Positions 26,028-36,734 of a stretch of DNA of 64,000 bases are shown one piece after another; the stretch's first letter is position 1; each line of letters begins with the position of its first letter. Origin of the DNA: an uncultured Pelagibacteraceae bacterium (GTDB lineage Bacteria > Pseudomonadota > Alphaproteobacteria > Pelagibacterales > Pelagibacteraceae). The stretch is taken from contig CACFZE010000001.1 in NCBI GenBank assembly GCA_902570695.1, positions 186,001 through 250,000 of the forward strand, given 5' to 3'. The position numbers were made by a program, and so were the translations under genes. The notes beneath the pieces were generated by a model that did no database searches, was not told the DNA's origin, and was given only the letters and a program-made list of their open reading frames with translations.

Positions 26028-29020
26028 GATCTAACTCTTTTTCCCTCTGGGTCAACATAGTGTGAAGATATAACTTCTACTTCAATTGATTTATTTTTTA
26101 ATGGTGATACCGCAAAAAACTTTTTGCCAATCATATTTTTTCCATCTTTCATAATTGCTAGAGAAAATGGATTATTATTTTCTACACTCCAACAAGAAGA
26201 AGAAACGTGACCAAGCTTAGGATTAGGTAATTTTGCATTCTGATCTTGGACGATATGAGATCCTTCAGGAATACTAGACTTTCTATCAATTGGAATAAGT
26301 CCAACAATTTTTTGTCTGCTTTCAACGTTAAATGCTTCTCTTCCTAAAGAATTTTTACCAATAAAATCTTTTTTCTTTGAAACTAATCCATTTAGTGAAA
26401 CATCTGATGGGATTGTTCGGCCATCTAATTCTGGTCCTGCAACGTGTCCCATTTCTATTCTTAATGTTGATAAAGCTTCAGTACCATAAGGCTGATTTCC
26501 AAATTCTTTTCCTACTTCCATCATTTTCTCCCACATAAACATGCCATGATCTGATTTGACATTAATCTCATATGCAAGCTCACCAGAAAATGAAATTCTA
26601 AAAATTCTTGATGGAACACCAAAAAATTCTGCTTCTTTATAGCCCATAAAAGGCAAAGCATCATTTGAAACATCTAACTCTGGATATAATTTTGACAACA
26701 TGTCTCTAGATTTAGGTCCAGCAATTGCAGCTCCTGCCCATTGCTCAGTTGTAGAAACAACATTTACGTTTAATTCTGGCCAAACAATTTGAAGATAATA
26801 TTCTAAGTGAGATAAAACATTTGCGGCTTGTGCTGTTGTAGTAGTCATATGATAATGATTTTCTGAAATTCTTGTTGTTGTTCCATCGTCCATGACAATT
26901 CCATCTTCTCTGAGCATTAATCCATATCTTGCTTTTCCAACAGGTAATTTCATCCAAGCATTTGTATAAACTCTATTTAAAAATTCTGCTGCGTCTGGAC
27001 CTTTAATATCAATTTTTCCTAATGTTGTTACATCGCATATACCAACATTTTCTCTAACATTTTTTGCCTCTCTCTTTGAAGCTTCAAATAAAGTTTCACT
27101 TCCTTGCTTATAATATCGAGGTCTTTTCCAAGCACCTGCATCAACAAATACAGCATTATTTTTCTCATGCCATTCATGCATTGGAGTTTTTCTAGTCGGC
27201 ATATATTCCATACCAACTTCTCGACCAACTATTGTCCCGATTGTAATTGGTGTGAAAGGTGGTCTAAATGTTGTGTGTCCCACTTCAGGAACTATTTTAT
27301 TTTCTATATTAGATACCAACTGAAGACCATTTAAATTACTTGTACGGCCTTGATCTGTTGCCATTCCAAGAGTTGTATATCTTTTGACGTGCTCTATTGA
27401 TCTATAACCTTCTCTTAGTGCGATTTCTATATCAGAGACAGATACATCATTTTGAAAGTCAACAAATCTTTTTGGATTTTCATTTTTAGGTAACGGCATA
27501 CACCAAAATTTATCATGAGCTCCATATTTCTTTTCATTTACATTTGGAATTGAGATTTCTGTTTTAGTCTCTGTTATTTTTGCGGAAAGATTTGAACCAT
27601 TTTCAAAACCATGTTTTAAACTTTCTTCTAATGTAAATGATCCATTTGCTGCACCGACTGATGTCTCATGTTGTTTTTTCTTATCGGGAATAAATGCATC
27701 AATTTTTTCTTCATACTTAAGTTTATTTCCTGATTGTGATGCTAAATGAACAGATGGTGTCCAAAATCCAGATACACAAATACAATCACAATCTACAGTT
27801 TCTATTTTCTCAAAAGAATTTTTATCTTTATTCAGTTTGCCAATTTTTGCAGATTTAACTTTTTTGTATCCATTAGCGACAATAACACCATGTGAAAATC
27901 TTATATCAATTCCCTTTGATTTAGCTTCATCGATTAATTCTGATGAATGTTCTTCTCTTGTATCTAATATAATTGGTTCAACGTTATTTTTTTTGAATTC
28001 TAAAGCTGTTTCATATGCACTATCGTTATTTGTAAATATTAAAGGTTTCTTTCCAACTAATACTCCGTAGACTTTCATATATTCTTTTGCAGCTGCTGAT
28101 AAAAAAATTCCTGGAGTATCATTGTTGCCAAACACAATTGGTCTTTCAATTGAACCCGTTGATAAAATTGTTTCTTTGGCTCTAATATACCAAAGTCTTT
28201 GTCTTGGAGTAAATTTTGATTTTTTCTCTAAATGATCACTGACTCTCTCAAACATGACCAGCATATTATGATCATAGTAACCAAAAACTTGAGATCTATT
28301 TTTTACAGTGACATTAGGCATAGATTTTAATTCAGTAATTATTTTTTCTGCCCAATCTTTTCCTGATAAATTATCGATGCTTACGTCATCAGTTAAAAGT
28401 GTTCCTCCAAATCTTGGTTTATCCTCAGCTAAAATTACTTTTGCTCCATTTTTTGCAGCAGCATAAGCGCTTGCTAATCCTGAGGGTCCGGATCCAGTAA
28501 CTAACAAATCGCAATACTCAAATTTATGTTCATATCTTTCTTTATCTTTTTCTATTGAAGCAACCCCTAAACCTGCGGCTTTTCTAATGAAAGGTTCGTA
28601 AATTTTATACCAGAAACTTTTAGGCCACATGAATGTTTTGTAATAAAACCCAGCAGGGAAAAACATTTTTAAAAAATTATTAATTGCACCAATATCAAAA
28701 TTAACTGATGGCCAACAATTTTGGCTCGTTGCAGACAAACCTTCGACGAGTTCCATTTCTGTTGCATTAACATTTGGCTCTGAATGACCGTTGAATTCTA
28801 CTTGTAGTTTTGCATTTGGCTCCTCTACTCCTGCACCAAAAAAACCTCTTGGTCTATGATACTTAAAACTTCTACCAACTAAGTGTATTCCATTTGCTAT
28901 TAAAGCAGATGCAATTGTATCACCCTCATATCCAAATAATTTTTTACCATTAAATGTAAAAGATATTTTTTTTTTTCGATTAATTAATCCCTCTTTATTT
29001 AATCTAAATGGTTGGCTCAT
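26024..29020 (-). CDS. soxA: Sarcosine oxidase alpha subunit (or N-methylglutamate dehydrogenase large subunit)
   Basis: A 998-residue multidomain flavoprotein that binds NAD and THF. Order: an N-terminal 2Fe-2S-like fold (residues 1-100, SFKYHRPRGFFGAGVEEPNA), FAD/NAD domain with LLVTGSGPSGLASAYAAAKNGAKV near residue 172, a second Rossmann region (GVLVGKKPLIFTNND), then GcvT domains from about residue 610 (VGICDVTTLGKIDIKGPDAAEFLN, ISFSGELAYEINVKSDHG, TLRIEMGHVAGPELDGRT). The first domain shows no four-Cys ferredoxin motif, as in known SoxA. It makes 5,10-methylene-THF from the methyl group. Overlaps soxD and soxG by 4 bases each. SoxA and MgdC cannot be separated by eye. Confidence 0.9.
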   Translation of the reverse strand: MSQPFRLNKEGLINRKKKISFTFNGKKLFGYEGDTIASALIANGIHLVGRSFKYHRPRGFFGAGVEEPNAKLQVEFNGHSEPNVNATEMELVEGLSATSQNCWPSVNFDIGAINNFLKMFFPAGFYYKTFMWPKSFWYKIYEPFIRKAAGLGVASIEKDKERYEHKFEYCDLLVTGSGPSGLASAYAAAKNGAKVILAEDKPRFGGTLLTDDVSIDNLSGKDWAEKIITELKSMPNVTVKNRSQVFGYYDHNMLVMFERVSDHLEKKSKFTPRQRLWYIRAKETILSTGSIERPIVFGNNDTPGIFLSAAAKEYMKVYGVLVGKKPLIFTNNDSAYETALEFKKNNVEPIILDTREEHSSELIDEAKSKGIDIRFSHGVIVANGYKKVKSAKIGKLNKDKNSFEKIETVDCDCICVSGFWTPSVHLASQSGNKLKYEEKIDAFIPDKKKQHETSVGAANGSFTLEESLKHGFENGSNLSAKITETKTEISIPNVNEKKYGAHDKFWCMPLPKNENPKRFVDFQNDVSVSDIEIALREGYRSIEHVKRYTTLGMATDQGRTSNLNGLQLVSNIENKIVPEVGHTTFRPPFTPITIGTIVGREVGMEYMPTRKTPMHEWHEKNNAVFVDAGAWKRPRYYKQGSETLFEASKREAKNVRENVGICDVTTLGKIDIKGPDAAEFLNRVYTNAWMKLPVGKARYGLMLREDGIVMDDGTTTRISENHYHMTTTTAQAANVLSHLEYYLQIVWPELNVNVVSTTEQWAGAAIAGPKSRDMLSKLYPELDVSNDALPFMGYKEAEFFGVPSRIFRISFSGELAYEINVKSDHGMFMWEKMMEVGKEFGNQPYGTEALSTLRIEMGHVAGPELDGRTIPSDVSLNGLVSKKKDFIGKNSLGREAFNVESRQKIVGLIPIDRKSSIPEGSHIVQDQNAKLPNPKLGHVSSSCWSVENNNPFSLAIMKDGKNMIGKKFFAVSPLKNKSIEVEVISSHYVDPEGKRVRS

Positions 29021-29286
29021 CTTATTTCTTCTGTGACTTTTGCTGTTTGGAAAATTTCATGCGTAGCGGTGTCTCTTTGCACCTTAATCCATTGTCTACA
29101 TCCAGCTATATGTTGCCATAACTCTATATGTTTCCCTCTTGGACTTTTTCTCATATAAACAAAATTATCCCAATCCTCGCTTGATACTTCTTCATTTATA
29201 TTAGGTCTTTTTACAGTTGCATCACCTCCATATGAAAATTCTTTTTGTGCTCTTAAACCGCAATAAGGACATTTGATGTATAACAT
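29017..29286 (-). CDS. soxD: Sarcosine oxidase delta subunit
   Basis: Small zinc-binding subunit of the heterotetrameric sarcosine oxidase, 89 residues. Zinc ligands are visible: C6 and C9 (KCPYCGLRAQKEF), then a His and Cys in WQHIAGCRQWIKVQRDTATH. The RPNINEEVSSEDWDNFVYMRKSPRG segment is characteristic of SoxD. The start is the ATG at 29286, 3 bases after soxB; the stop overlaps the soxA ATG as ATGA. Confidence 0.93.
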   Translation of the reverse strand: MLYIKCPYCGLRAQKEFSYGGDATVKRPNINEEVSSEDWDNFVYMRKSPRGKHIELWQHIAGCRQWIKVQRDTATHEIFQTAKVTEEIR

Positions 29287-29289
29287 TTT

Positions 29290-30546
29290 TTAACCAATCC
29301 AGGTTTTGGTTCCTAAACCTTTTTCATCTAAAAGATGGCCTGTAGAAAATCTATTTAATCTTAATTCTGAATTTAATTCATGAACTTGATCTTGTGCAAT
29401 TGTATGAGCAAATGTCCAACCTGAGACAGGGGTTGATTTAAAACCCCCATAACACCATCCGCAGTTTAAATATAAACCTTCAATATGAGTTTTATCAATT
29501 ATTGGAGAACCATCCATAGACATATCCATAATCCCTCCCCATGTCCTTAACATTTTTAATCTACTTAAAAATGGAAACAAAGCTAAGCCACCTGTCAATA
29601 CATGTTGTATGGTTGGCAAGTTACCTCTTTGAGCATAACTATTATATCCATCAAGATCACCTCCCATTACCATCTCACCTTTATCTGATTGACTTATATA
29701 AAAGTGGCCTGCTCCAAAAGTTACTACTCCGTCTAATAATGGTTTTACAGGTTCTGAAACACAAGCTTGCAGTACATGAGTTTCTATTGGCAGTGTCATA
29801 TTTAATTTTTCAGCTAGTATATTTGTGCTACCTGCAACACATAATCCAACTTTTTTTGCTTTGATATCTCCTCTTGACGTTCTAATTCCTTTTATCTTTC
29901 CATTAACAACATCAAAACCAGTGACCTCACAATGTTGAATTATATCTACGCCCATATCATCTGCTTGACGTGCATAACCCCAAGCAACAGCATCATGTCT
30001 TGCGGTACCAGCACTTGGTTGCATTAAGCCTCCAAAAATTGGGAAACGCACTTCATCACTAAAGTCAGCCATTGGAATTAATTTTTTAACATCGTCTCTA
30101 TCCAATAACTTTGCATCTATTCCATTCAATCTCATAGAGTTTCCTCTACGAGCATATGCGTTCATTTGAGCATCTGAGTGGGCTAAGTTTATTATTCCCC
30201 TTGGAGAAAACATTACATTAAAGTTCAGTTCTTGACTTAAGTTTCTCCATAAATCCATTCCAAATTCATTAAATCTTGCATTAGCATCGTACATAAAATT
30301 TGATCTTATAATCGTTGTATTTCGACCAACATTTCCACCACCAATCCAGCCTTTCTCAATGATAGCTACATTTCTAATATTATGTTCTTTTGCTAAATAA
30401 TATGCAGTAGCAAGACCGTGTCCTCCGCCTCCAATGATGACTACATCATATTCACTTTTTGGAGTTGGATCTTTCCAAGCAACTTCCCAATTTTGGTGAT
30501 TGGAGAAAGCATTTTTGATTAGACTAAATACTGAATATTTCTGCAT
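29290..30546 (-). CDS. soxB: Sarcosine oxidase beta subunit (or NMG dehydrogenase equivalent)
   Basis: Catalytic flavoprotein of 418 residues that oxidises N-methyl amino acids. The FAD motif is DVVIIGGGGHGLATAYYLA (residues 34-52), followed by GWIGGGNVGRNTTIIRSNF. The TARHDAVAWGYARQAD segment contains His184, the position that carries covalent FMN in heterotetrameric sarcosine oxidase. C-terminal GGIMDMSMDGSPIIDKT and CGWCYGGFKSTPVSGWTFAH are also typical. First gene of soxBDAG. It faces fhs across a 121-base intergenic region. MgdA of the N-methylglutamate pathway is its close relative, so the physiological substrate may be sarcosine, NMG or both. Confidence 0.9.
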   Translation of the reverse strand: MQKYSVFSLIKNAFSNHQNWEVAWKDPTPKSEYDVVIIGGGGHGLATAYYLAKEHNIRNVAIIEKGWIGGGNVGRNTTIIRSNFMYDANARFNEFGMDLWRNLSQELNFNVMFSPRGIINLAHSDAQMNAYARRGNSMRLNGIDAKLLDRDDVKKLIPMADFSDEVRFPIFGGLMQPSAGTARHDAVAWGYARQADDMGVDIIQHCEVTGFDVVNGKIKGIRTSRGDIKAKKVGLCVAGSTNILAEKLNMTLPIETHVLQACVSEPVKPLLDGVVTFGAGHFYISQSDKGEMVMGGDLDGYNSYAQRGNLPTIQHVLTGGLALFPFLSRLKMLRTWGGIMDMSMDGSPIIDKTHIEGLYLNCGWCYGGFKSTPVSGWTFAHTIAQDQVHELNSELRLNRFSTGHLLDEKGLGTKTWIG

Positions 30547-30667
30547 CCGTAAGTTTTATAAAATTAAATATAAGTTTTTGCTAATTTTTTTTATATATAT
30601 TTTTTAGATGTTTAAATACGTGACAAAAAAGGATAGTAATTCTGCTCATTAATAAGTAATTAGATTT
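30547..30667. promoter_or_regulatory. Divergent intergenic region, soxB / fhs
   Basis: 121 bases between soxB (minus) and fhs (plus), including a T-rich block (TTTTTTTTATATATATTTTTT) in the middle. Both promoters must be here; a TTGTCA (minus strand, near 30620) is a possible -35 for soxB. I see no hairpin, riboswitch or clear operator. Confidence 0.4.
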
Positions 30668-32347
30668 ATGTCAAAATCAGATATCCAAATTGCACGAGAA
30701 GCAAAAATGAAACCCATAAATGAGATTTTGGGTAAAATTAATGTTCCAGACGAACCAAGTGCTTTTAGCCCTATGGGACGTCATATTGCTAAAATAAATT
30801 TAGAATATTTAGATAGTTTAAAAGATAAACAAAATGGAAAATTAATTTTAGTTACTGCTATTACACCAACTCCTGCAGGTGAGGGAAAGACAACTACGTC
30901 AGTTGGTTTAAATGATGGATTAAATAAAATTGGTAAAAATTCTATAGTATGTTTACGTGAACCTAGTTTAGGTCCATCATTTGGAATGAAAGGCGGAGCA
31001 GCAGGTGGAGGATATGCTCAGGTTGTTCCAATGGAACAAATCAATTTACATTTTACGGGCGATTTCCATGCAATTACATCTGCTCACAATTTATTATCAG
31101 CGTTAATTGATAATCATATTTATTGGGGAAATAAATTAAACATAGATGTAAGAAGAGTGGTTTGGAGAAGAGTTATGGATATGAATGATAGATCTTTAAG
31201 ATCTATCAATATTAATTTAGGTGGAGTTGCTAATGGTTTTCCAAGAGAAGACGGTTTTGATATTACAGTAGCATCTGAGATAATGGCTATCTTTTGTTTA
31301 GCAAATGATCTTGAAGATTTGGAAAAGAGAATAGGTAATATTACAGTTGCTTATACTAGAGATAGAAAGCCTATTTTTGCAAAAGATTTAAATGCTCACG
31401 GACCAATGACTGTTTTGTTAAAGGAAGCAATCAGGCCTAATGTAACTCAAACGTTAGAAAATAATCCTGCCATTATTCATGGTGGTCCTTTTGCAAACAT
31501 TGCGCACGGTTGTAACTCTGTAATAGCAACTAAAGCAGGTTTAAAACTAGCTGATTATGTTGTAACTGAAGCTGGATTTGGAGCAGACTTAGGAGCAGAA
31601 AAATTTCTAGATATTAAATGTAGAAAATCAAATTTAAAACCTGAGTGTGTAGTTATTGTTGCAACAATTAGAGCATTAAAAATGCACGGTGGCGTAGCTA
31701 AAGATGATTTAAAAAATGAAAATGTAGACGCGTTAAAAAAAGGTTTAGTAAATTTAGAAAGACACATTGAAAATGTAAAAAAATTTGGTTTACCGGTAGC
31801 GGTTGCTGTTAATCATTTTGTTGCTGATACTGATAATGAAGTAAAAGAGTTAATAAATGCTTGTGATAATATGGGAGTTAAAGCTACTTTATGCACTCAT
31901 TGGTCAAATGGTGGCGAAGGGACAAAAGAACTTGCTTCACATGTTGTAGATTTAATTGATCAAAAACAAGCAAATTTTAAATTTTTATATGATGAAAAAA
32001 CACCTTTGTTAAAGAAAGTTGAAACTGTTGCAAAAGAAATATATCGAGCAAACGAAGTTGTTGCTGACAGTAAAATAAAAGATCAATTAAAATCTTTTGA
32101 AGAAGCAGGTTATGGAAATTTACCGATATGCGTAGCGAAAACACAATATAGTTTTTCTACTGATCCAAACGCAAAAGGTGCTCCAACAGGCCATTCATTA
32201 CCAATTAGAGAAGTAAGATTATCTTCAGGTGCAGAATTTATTGTTGTTATATGTGGAGCCATCATGACAATGCCTGGACTCCCAAGGGTTCCTGCAGCAG
32301 ACTCTATCAAGCTTAATGAAAAAGGTGAAATAGAAGGCTTGTTCTAA
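30668..32347 (+). CDS. fhs: Formate-tetrahydrofolate ligase
   Basis: Interconverts formate, THF and ATP with 10-formyl-THF; in SAR11 it connects methyl oxidation to formate and can gain ATP in reverse. The 559 residues are full length with the P-loop [16 protein letters not shown] near residue 67, [59 protein letters not shown] and [14 protein letters not shown] at the end. It stands back to back with soxBDAG, whose methylene-THF product it helps to process. Its stop overlaps the convergent glutamine amidotransferase gene by 4 bases. Confidence 0.97.
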   Translation: MSKSDIQIAREAKMKPINEILGKINVPDEPSAFSPMGRHIAKINLEYLDSLKDKQNGKLILVTAITPTPAGEGKTTTSVGLNDGLNKIGKNSIVCLREPSLGPSFGMKGGAAGGGYAQVVPMEQINLHFTGDFHAITSAHNLLSALIDNHIYWGNKLNIDVRRVVWRRVMDMNDRSLRSININLGGVANGFPREDGFDITVASEIMAIFCLANDLEDLEKRIGNITVAYTRDRKPIFAKDLNAHGPMTVLLKEAIRPNVTQTLENNPAIIHGGPFANIAHGCNSVIATKAGLKLADYVVTEAGFGADLGAEKFLDIKCRKSNLKPECVVIVATIRALKMHGGVAKDDLKNENVDALKKGLVNLERHIENVKKFGLPVAVAVNHFVADTDNEVKELINACDNMGVKATLCTHWSNGGEGTKELASHVVDLIDQKQANFKFLYDEKTPLLKKVETVAKEIYRANEVVADSKIKDQLKSFEEAGYGNLPICVAKTQYSFSTDPNAKGAPTGHSLPIREVRLSSGAEFIVVICGAIMTMPGLPRVPAADSIKLNEKGEIEGLF

Positions 32348-33126
32348 TTTAAATTATTTAGCCAATTTTCTAATTCTCTCATCCTTGCATCTTTATTAGA
32401 AATTTTATTTTCTTCTTCTATAATTTTTACATGAGAGTCTATTTCTATTTGGTCAATAAAGGCTTTTTTTTCTAACAGTCGATCTTTCCTAAAATGAATT
32501 AAGCTTATCATTTTGGCATAAGTTATCTCTGGGTGATATTGAATTCCCCATACATTGGTTTGACCAACGTTAAAATTTATACCCATGACTTTATTTATTG
32601 GGTTTGATGAAAGTAATGTAGAGCCCTCAGGTAATTTTACAACCTCATCAAAATTAAACGCAGGGGTATTAAATTTTTTATTTTTATTTTTATAAAGCGG
32701 ATGTTTAAGGCCGTTTTCGTTTATTTCTATGTCATGAGCTATTCCTCTATGAGCACCATTAGGGCATTTCTTTACTTCACCACCAGCAACAGTTACAGCA
32801 ACTTGCATTCCCCAACATATTGCAAATATATTTTTTATATTCTTTTGACATTCCCTCATAAAGTTTATTTGTCTTCTTATTTCTGGAGTATCATTGTAAA
32901 TATTTAAACTACTACCGCCCCATATCATTCCATGATATTTAGTTAAATCTTTAGCTACTTCACTAATATTTTCATCAGATGAAGGATTTACAACATCAAT
33001 ATCTAATTGATCTGTAAAATAACTAATACTATCTTTTAAACTTTCAGTATGTGTTTTAATTCCACCATCAGTAAAGCTTTGATTTTCTTCTCTAAGGTTA
33101 CCTTCAACTATCAGAATTCTTTTCAT
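32344..33126 (-). CDS. Class I glutamine amidotransferase-domain protein
   Basis: A 260-residue protein of the GATase1/GMP-synthase-like superfamily. The nucleophile motif is [11 protein letters not shown] (Cys near residue 104), with [15 protein letters not shown] upstream and [14 protein letters not shown] carrying the catalytic His and Glu. A C-terminal tail of about 40 charged residues follows. No synthetase domain is fused, so ammonia may be passed to a partner or the enzyme may hydrolyse another glutamyl compound. The ATG shares a base with the Fe-ADH stop (TAATG at 33126). Substrate unknown; its place beside C1 genes makes a gamma-glutamyl amide substrate worth considering. Confidence 0.82.
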   Translation of the reverse strand: MKRILIVEGNLREENQSFTDGGIKTHTESLKDSISYFTDQLDIDVVNPSSDENISEVAKDLTKYHGMIWGGSSLNIYNDTPEIRRQINFMRECQKNIKNIFAICWGMQVAVTVAGGEVKKCPNGAHRGIAHDIEINENGLKHPLYKNKNKKFNTPAFNFDEVVKLPEGSTLLSSNPINKVMGINFNVGQTNVWGIQYHPEITYAKMISLIHFRKDRLLEKKAFIDQIEIDSHVKIIEEENKISNKDARMRELENWLNNLN

Positions 33127-34283
33127 TAAAATAATTTACCTGAAATACTATGTTCATAAAGTGCTTTCATGTCATCCTTACTCATTGTTCTTGGATTGGT
33201 AGAAGTTGAAGGATCTTCTAATGCCATAACTGATAACTGGTCTAAATTTATTTTATTTACATCAACAATTTCTGATAATTTATGCGGTATATTTAATTCT
33301 TTTCTTAGTTCTAAAATCCAGTGTAAAAAACTATCAAAACTTTTATCGAGTTCGAGATAATCACATATAGAAATTATCCTTTTTTCAATCATTTCTTTGT
33401 TAAAAGTTAATACATAAGGCATAAAGATAGCATTTGATAAACCGTGGTGAACATTAAATTGGGCATTAATAGGGTGGCTCAGAGAATGAATGGCTCCAAG
33501 CCCTTTTTGAAAAGCAGTAGAGCCCATGCTAGCTGAAGCTAATAATTCTGCTCTAGCATTTAAATCTTTACCGTTTTTAACTGCTTTAATTAACGAGTTT
33601 TTAATTAATTTCATTCCCTCAATCGCAATTCCATCAGCCATCGGATGAAATCCAGGTGCACAAAAAGCTTCTAAATTGTGTGCCAAAGCATCCATACCTG
33701 TAGCCGCAGTCAATCTTGGAGAAAGATCTAAAGTTAAATTAGGATCTAAAATTACTATTGAGGGTAAAAATTTCGGGTGGAAAATAATTTTTTTTATACT
33801 TGTTTGTTTATTGATTATAGCTGATGCTCTGCCAGTTTCTGATCCTGTTCCTGCTGTAGTGGGTACAGCGATGATAGGTGCAATGTTAGTTTCATCTGCT
33901 CTTTTCCAATAATCACCAATATCTTCAAAATCCCATATTGGTCTAGACTGTCCTGACATAAAAGCAATGGCTTTACCTACATCAAGACCACTACCACCAC
34001 CAAATGCAATAACTCCATCACAACCTAATTTTTTAAACTGCCCTACTCCCTCATCTACATTCTCACCTACTGGATTTCCTGAAAAATTTGAAAAAACCTG
34101 AAGATGATTATAGATTTTTTTTAAATCTATAATTATATCTTTAACCATTTTTAGATTAATTAAATCCTTATCTGTGACAAATAATGGTTTATTAATTTTA
34201 AGATTTTTACAAGCTAAGCCTAAATCTTGAATTCTGTTCTCTCCAACCCAAATTGTAGTAGGATAATTCCAATTAATTTTCAT
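33126..34283 (-). CDS. Iron-containing alcohol dehydrogenase
   Basis: NAD-linked Fe-ADH of 385 residues. Coenzyme site GVIAFGGGSGLDVGKAIA (about 93-110), substrate/coenzyme segment PTTAGTGSETGRASAI, and the iron ligands in TGMDALAHNLEAF, GAIHSLSHPINAQFNVHHG. I recall a SAR11 Fe-ADH close to fhs that has been proposed for methanol or other short alcohols; this one may be the same. Alternatively, standing downstream of the glycoside hydrolase, it may serve glycerol or glycerate metabolism. It overlaps the hydrolase by 11 bases and the amidotransferase by 1. Confidence 0.88.
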   Translation of the reverse strand: MKINWNYPTTIWVGENRIQDLGLACKNLKINKPLFVTDKDLINLKMVKDIIIDLKKIYNHLQVFSNFSGNPVGENVDEGVGQFKKLGCDGVIAFGGGSGLDVGKAIAFMSGQSRPIWDFEDIGDYWKRADETNIAPIIAVPTTAGTGSETGRASAIINKQTSIKKIIFHPKFLPSIVILDPNLTLDLSPRLTAATGMDALAHNLEAFCAPGFHPMADGIAIEGMKLIKNSLIKAVKNGKDLNARAELLASASMGSTAFQKGLGAIHSLSHPINAQFNVHHGLSNAIFMPYVLTFNKEMIEKRIISICDYLELDKSFDSFLHWILELRKELNIPHKLSEIVDVNKINLDQLSVMALEDPSTSTNPRTMSKDDMKALYEHSISGKLF

Positions 34284-35541
34284 TTTTTTGCATCACTAGA
34301 TCTAGGTATAAAGCAGCACTCCAAGAAAAATTGTTTGCGCCCATAACTGAACCATCATTACAGCTATAGTATTCATGAAAACCTTTATTTTCAATTAAAG
34401 ATATTGTTTCATTTTTAATTTTAATTGAATACTCTTTGTCTTTGTTTTTTATCCCTTCATAAATTAACCAGTTGCAATTTATCCAAACTGGACCTCGCCA
34501 ATATCTTTTTTCTTCAAAAGTTTGATGATCAGGTTTTATGGTGGAAAAAATATATTTCTTATTTAAATTATGATTTTTTAAATTATTTATTATTTTTTTA
34601 TTTAATTTATCGTTTTTTAAATCAGCAATTAAAATAAAGTAGTTAGTAATCGAAGGTATTATAATATCTTTATTAGTATTTAAATCTTTAGATACAAATT
34701 CGTCACTATCATAATTATATAATTTAATTATTTCACTTTCACTTTTTGAAATAAAGAAATCTAATTCATCATAATTTAATTTAAATTTTTTCAACAATTT
34801 AACTAAATCTTTGTTTGCTTTTAAAAAAAGTGAATTAAATCCAACATCAACTACATTAAATATTGATAGTTCATATAATTTATTAGGGTTATAATTAACA
34901 TCTCTAAATTGATCCCTGATAGTAACATATCTGTCATAATCTTTTTTAAGAGGTCTCTCGTCTGAATTAGATACCTCTAAATCTCTTCTTTGATAATTTA
35001 GGTCTTTATCAACTAAAATATTACTCATAGGTTCGTCCCAAATTGGTGAATTGTCATAACCGCTTTCCCATGGATGTAAAATAGATACTAATCCAGTTTT
35101 ATTTGGATCTCTGAATTTTATAAACCATTCATGATATTTTTTTATTTTTATTAAAATTTTTAAAATTCGTAAATTTTGATCATCATTTAATTTATTATTT
35201 TCAATAATTTTCTTTAATATAATGGCTAGCACAGGTGGCTGAGTAATTCCTGATGATGGTATGTTTTTTCCACATTTCCAAGTGGTATGATTTGGAAAAT
35301 AAGATGTATCTTTTTCATGGAAAAGAATATGTGGCACCATTCCGTCGTCCCACTGACCATCAAGCAATGTTTCAATTTCTGTGATTGAAAAATCTAAATT
35401 AAAATGTGAGTAACCAAGCGCAATAAAAGCTGAGTCCCAATTCCATTGAGCGGGATATAATTTGTTATTTGTGGGAAGTGTGTAACCATCTTTTCTGTTG
35501 CCTAATAATAATTTTTTTGCCTCTTCTACTTTATTTTGCAT
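34273..35541 (-). CDS. GH63-type glycoside hydrolase (glucosyl/mannosylglycerate hydrolase-like)
   Basis: A 422-residue (alpha/alpha)6-barrel hydrolase. Signatures of the GH63 mannosylglycerate/glucosylglycerate hydrolase group are LYPAQWNWDSAFIALGYSHF (residues 28-47), LLDGQWDDGMVPHILFHE, HPWESGYDNSPIWDEPM, KRYWRGPVWINCNWL and NNFSWSAALYLDL. No signal peptide, so it acts in the cytoplasm on an imported glycoside. It follows the permease gene with a TAATG overlap. Together with the ABC transporter this suggests uptake and hydrolysis of a glycosylated compatible solute. The exact substrate is not determinable from sequence. Confidence 0.78.
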   Translation of the reverse strand: MQNKVEEAKKLLLGNRKDGYTLPTNNKLYPAQWNWDSAFIALGYSHFNLDFSITEIETLLDGQWDDGMVPHILFHEKDTSYFPNHTTWKCGKNIPSSGITQPPVLAIILKKIIENNKLNDDQNLRILKILIKIKKYHEWFIKFRDPNKTGLVSILHPWESGYDNSPIWDEPMSNILVDKDLNYQRRDLEVSNSDERPLKKDYDRYVTIRDQFRDVNYNPNKLYELSIFNVVDVGFNSLFLKANKDLVKLLKKFKLNYDELDFFISKSESEIIKLYNYDSDEFVSKDLNTNKDIIIPSITNYFILIADLKNDKLNKKIINNLKNHNLNKKYIFSTIKPDHQTFEEKRYWRGPVWINCNWLIYEGIKNKDKEYSIKIKNETISLIENKGFHEYYSCNDGSVMGANNFSWSAALYLDLVMQKNEN

Positions 35542-36734
35542 TATCCTTTAACACTTCCAGCTGTAAGACCGCTAACTAAATATTTTTCAAAATAAACAAA
35601 AATTATTAAAATTGGTAAAGTGACTACAACAGACCCTGCCATCAAGTATTGTCTTGGAGTTTCAGCTCCTACATTTAAAAACTGAATTGCTCTTGATAAC
35701 GTAAATGTATTAGGTCTGTCCAAAAACATTAATGAAAATAAAAATTCATTCCAAGCTATCATAAATACATACAAGGCTACTGATGAAATTGCAGGCAAAC
35801 TTAATGGAAGTATAATTTTAAATATAATACCAAGCCAATTTTGACCGTCTATTATTCCAGCCTCTTCGAGTTCTTTTGGTATGCTTTTAAAGTAACCTTG
35901 CAACATATAAATTGCTACAGGTAAGGTCGTAGCTGTGTAAACTATTAGCAAACCCTCAATAGAATTTCTTAAACCAAGTTGACTAAAAATTGTATATAAA
36001 GGTATTACTAAAACTATTGCTGGAAACAAATAAATTATCAATATGGATGTTGATAAAAAATTTTTTCCAAAGAAATTAAGTCGAGCAACTGCATAAGCTG
36101 CTGGTATTGCAAAAATTAATGTTATAATGACAGTTCCTAGAGAGACTATTGTGCTAGTAAGCATATATCTTCCAAAATTATAATCTTTGAATACTATAAA
36201 ATAAGATTTGAACAACTCTGGTAAACCCTTTGTAAAGTTAATACTAAAGTCTAATGGATTTAATAATAATAATGCTTGAGTTTTAAAGCTTGTAACTAAC
36301 ATCATGTAGAAAGGGAAAAGAATTACAAAAGAAAACAGTGTAATTCCAAACAATGTTAAAAAATTAAAGAATAATTTTTGAGATGAATGATTTTTTGACA
36401 AAAAACTCCTGTCGTAGTTTTTTATATTATTGAAAAAAAATAAAGAAATTAAGAATATGCCAATACTATACCAAATAGGTAAATTTATTGAGATAAAATA
36501 ATCAAAGATAGAAAATAAAAGTGCAAGTATAGTAATTTTAATATTTAAATTTAATTTTTTCCCAATAAGAAGATTTATTGCACAAAGAATTATTCCAAAT
36601 ATAAATAATTTATTAAAATTAAAATTTGTTAATTCAATTCCTTGTAATGTAACTAAAATTTTCCAAATACAAATTAATGAAAACAAAAATAATGATGAGA
36701 TAAAACAATAAGTAAATATATTTTTAATTTTCAT
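35541..36734 (-). CDS. Sugar ABC transporter permease (MalG type)
   Basis: Inner-membrane subunit of a carbohydrate importer, 397 residues. The EAA loop is PKELEEAGIIDGQNWLGIIFKIILPLSLP near residue 290-318, and the PFYMMLVTSFK segment (about 145) marks the usual MalG N-terminus. An N-terminal extension of about 120 residues adds four extra hydrophobic segments, longer than typical MalG (about 280-300). It ends with the GLTAGSVKG tail usual for this family. Linked by TAATG to the hydrolase and overlapping the MalF gene by 11 bases. Confidence 0.9.
   Translation of the reverse strand: MKIKNIFTYCFISSLFLFSLICIWKILVTLQGIELTNFNFNKLFIFGIILCAINLLIGKKLNLNIKITILALLFSIFDYFISINLPIWYSIGIFLISLFFFNNIKNYDRSFLSKNHSSQKLFFNFLTLFGITLFSFVILFPFYMMLVTSFKTQALLLLNPLDFSINFTKGLPELFKSYFIVFKDYNFGRYMLTSTIVSLGTVIITLIFAIPAAYAVARLNFFGKNFLSTSILIIYLFPAIVLVIPLYTIFSQLGLRNSIEGLLIVYTATTLPVAIYMLQGYFKSIPKELEEAGIIDGQNWLGIIFKIILPLSLPAISSVALYVFMIAWNEFLFSLMFLDRPNTFTLSRAIQFLNVGAETPRQYLMAGSVVVTLPILIIFVYFEKYLVSGLTAGSVKG

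Noticed and set aside
29541-29864. 107-codon plus-strand ORF
   Set aside because: Antisense to soxB, Leu/His-rich low-information translation; shadow ORF.
26024-30546. Firm assignment of soxBDAG as mgdABCD
   Set aside because: The two complexes are homologous, and this operon is not next to mgs genes; left open.
30547-30667. Glycine or THF riboswitch before fhs or soxB
   Set aside because: The spacer is AT-rich and shows no paired stems of the expected kind.
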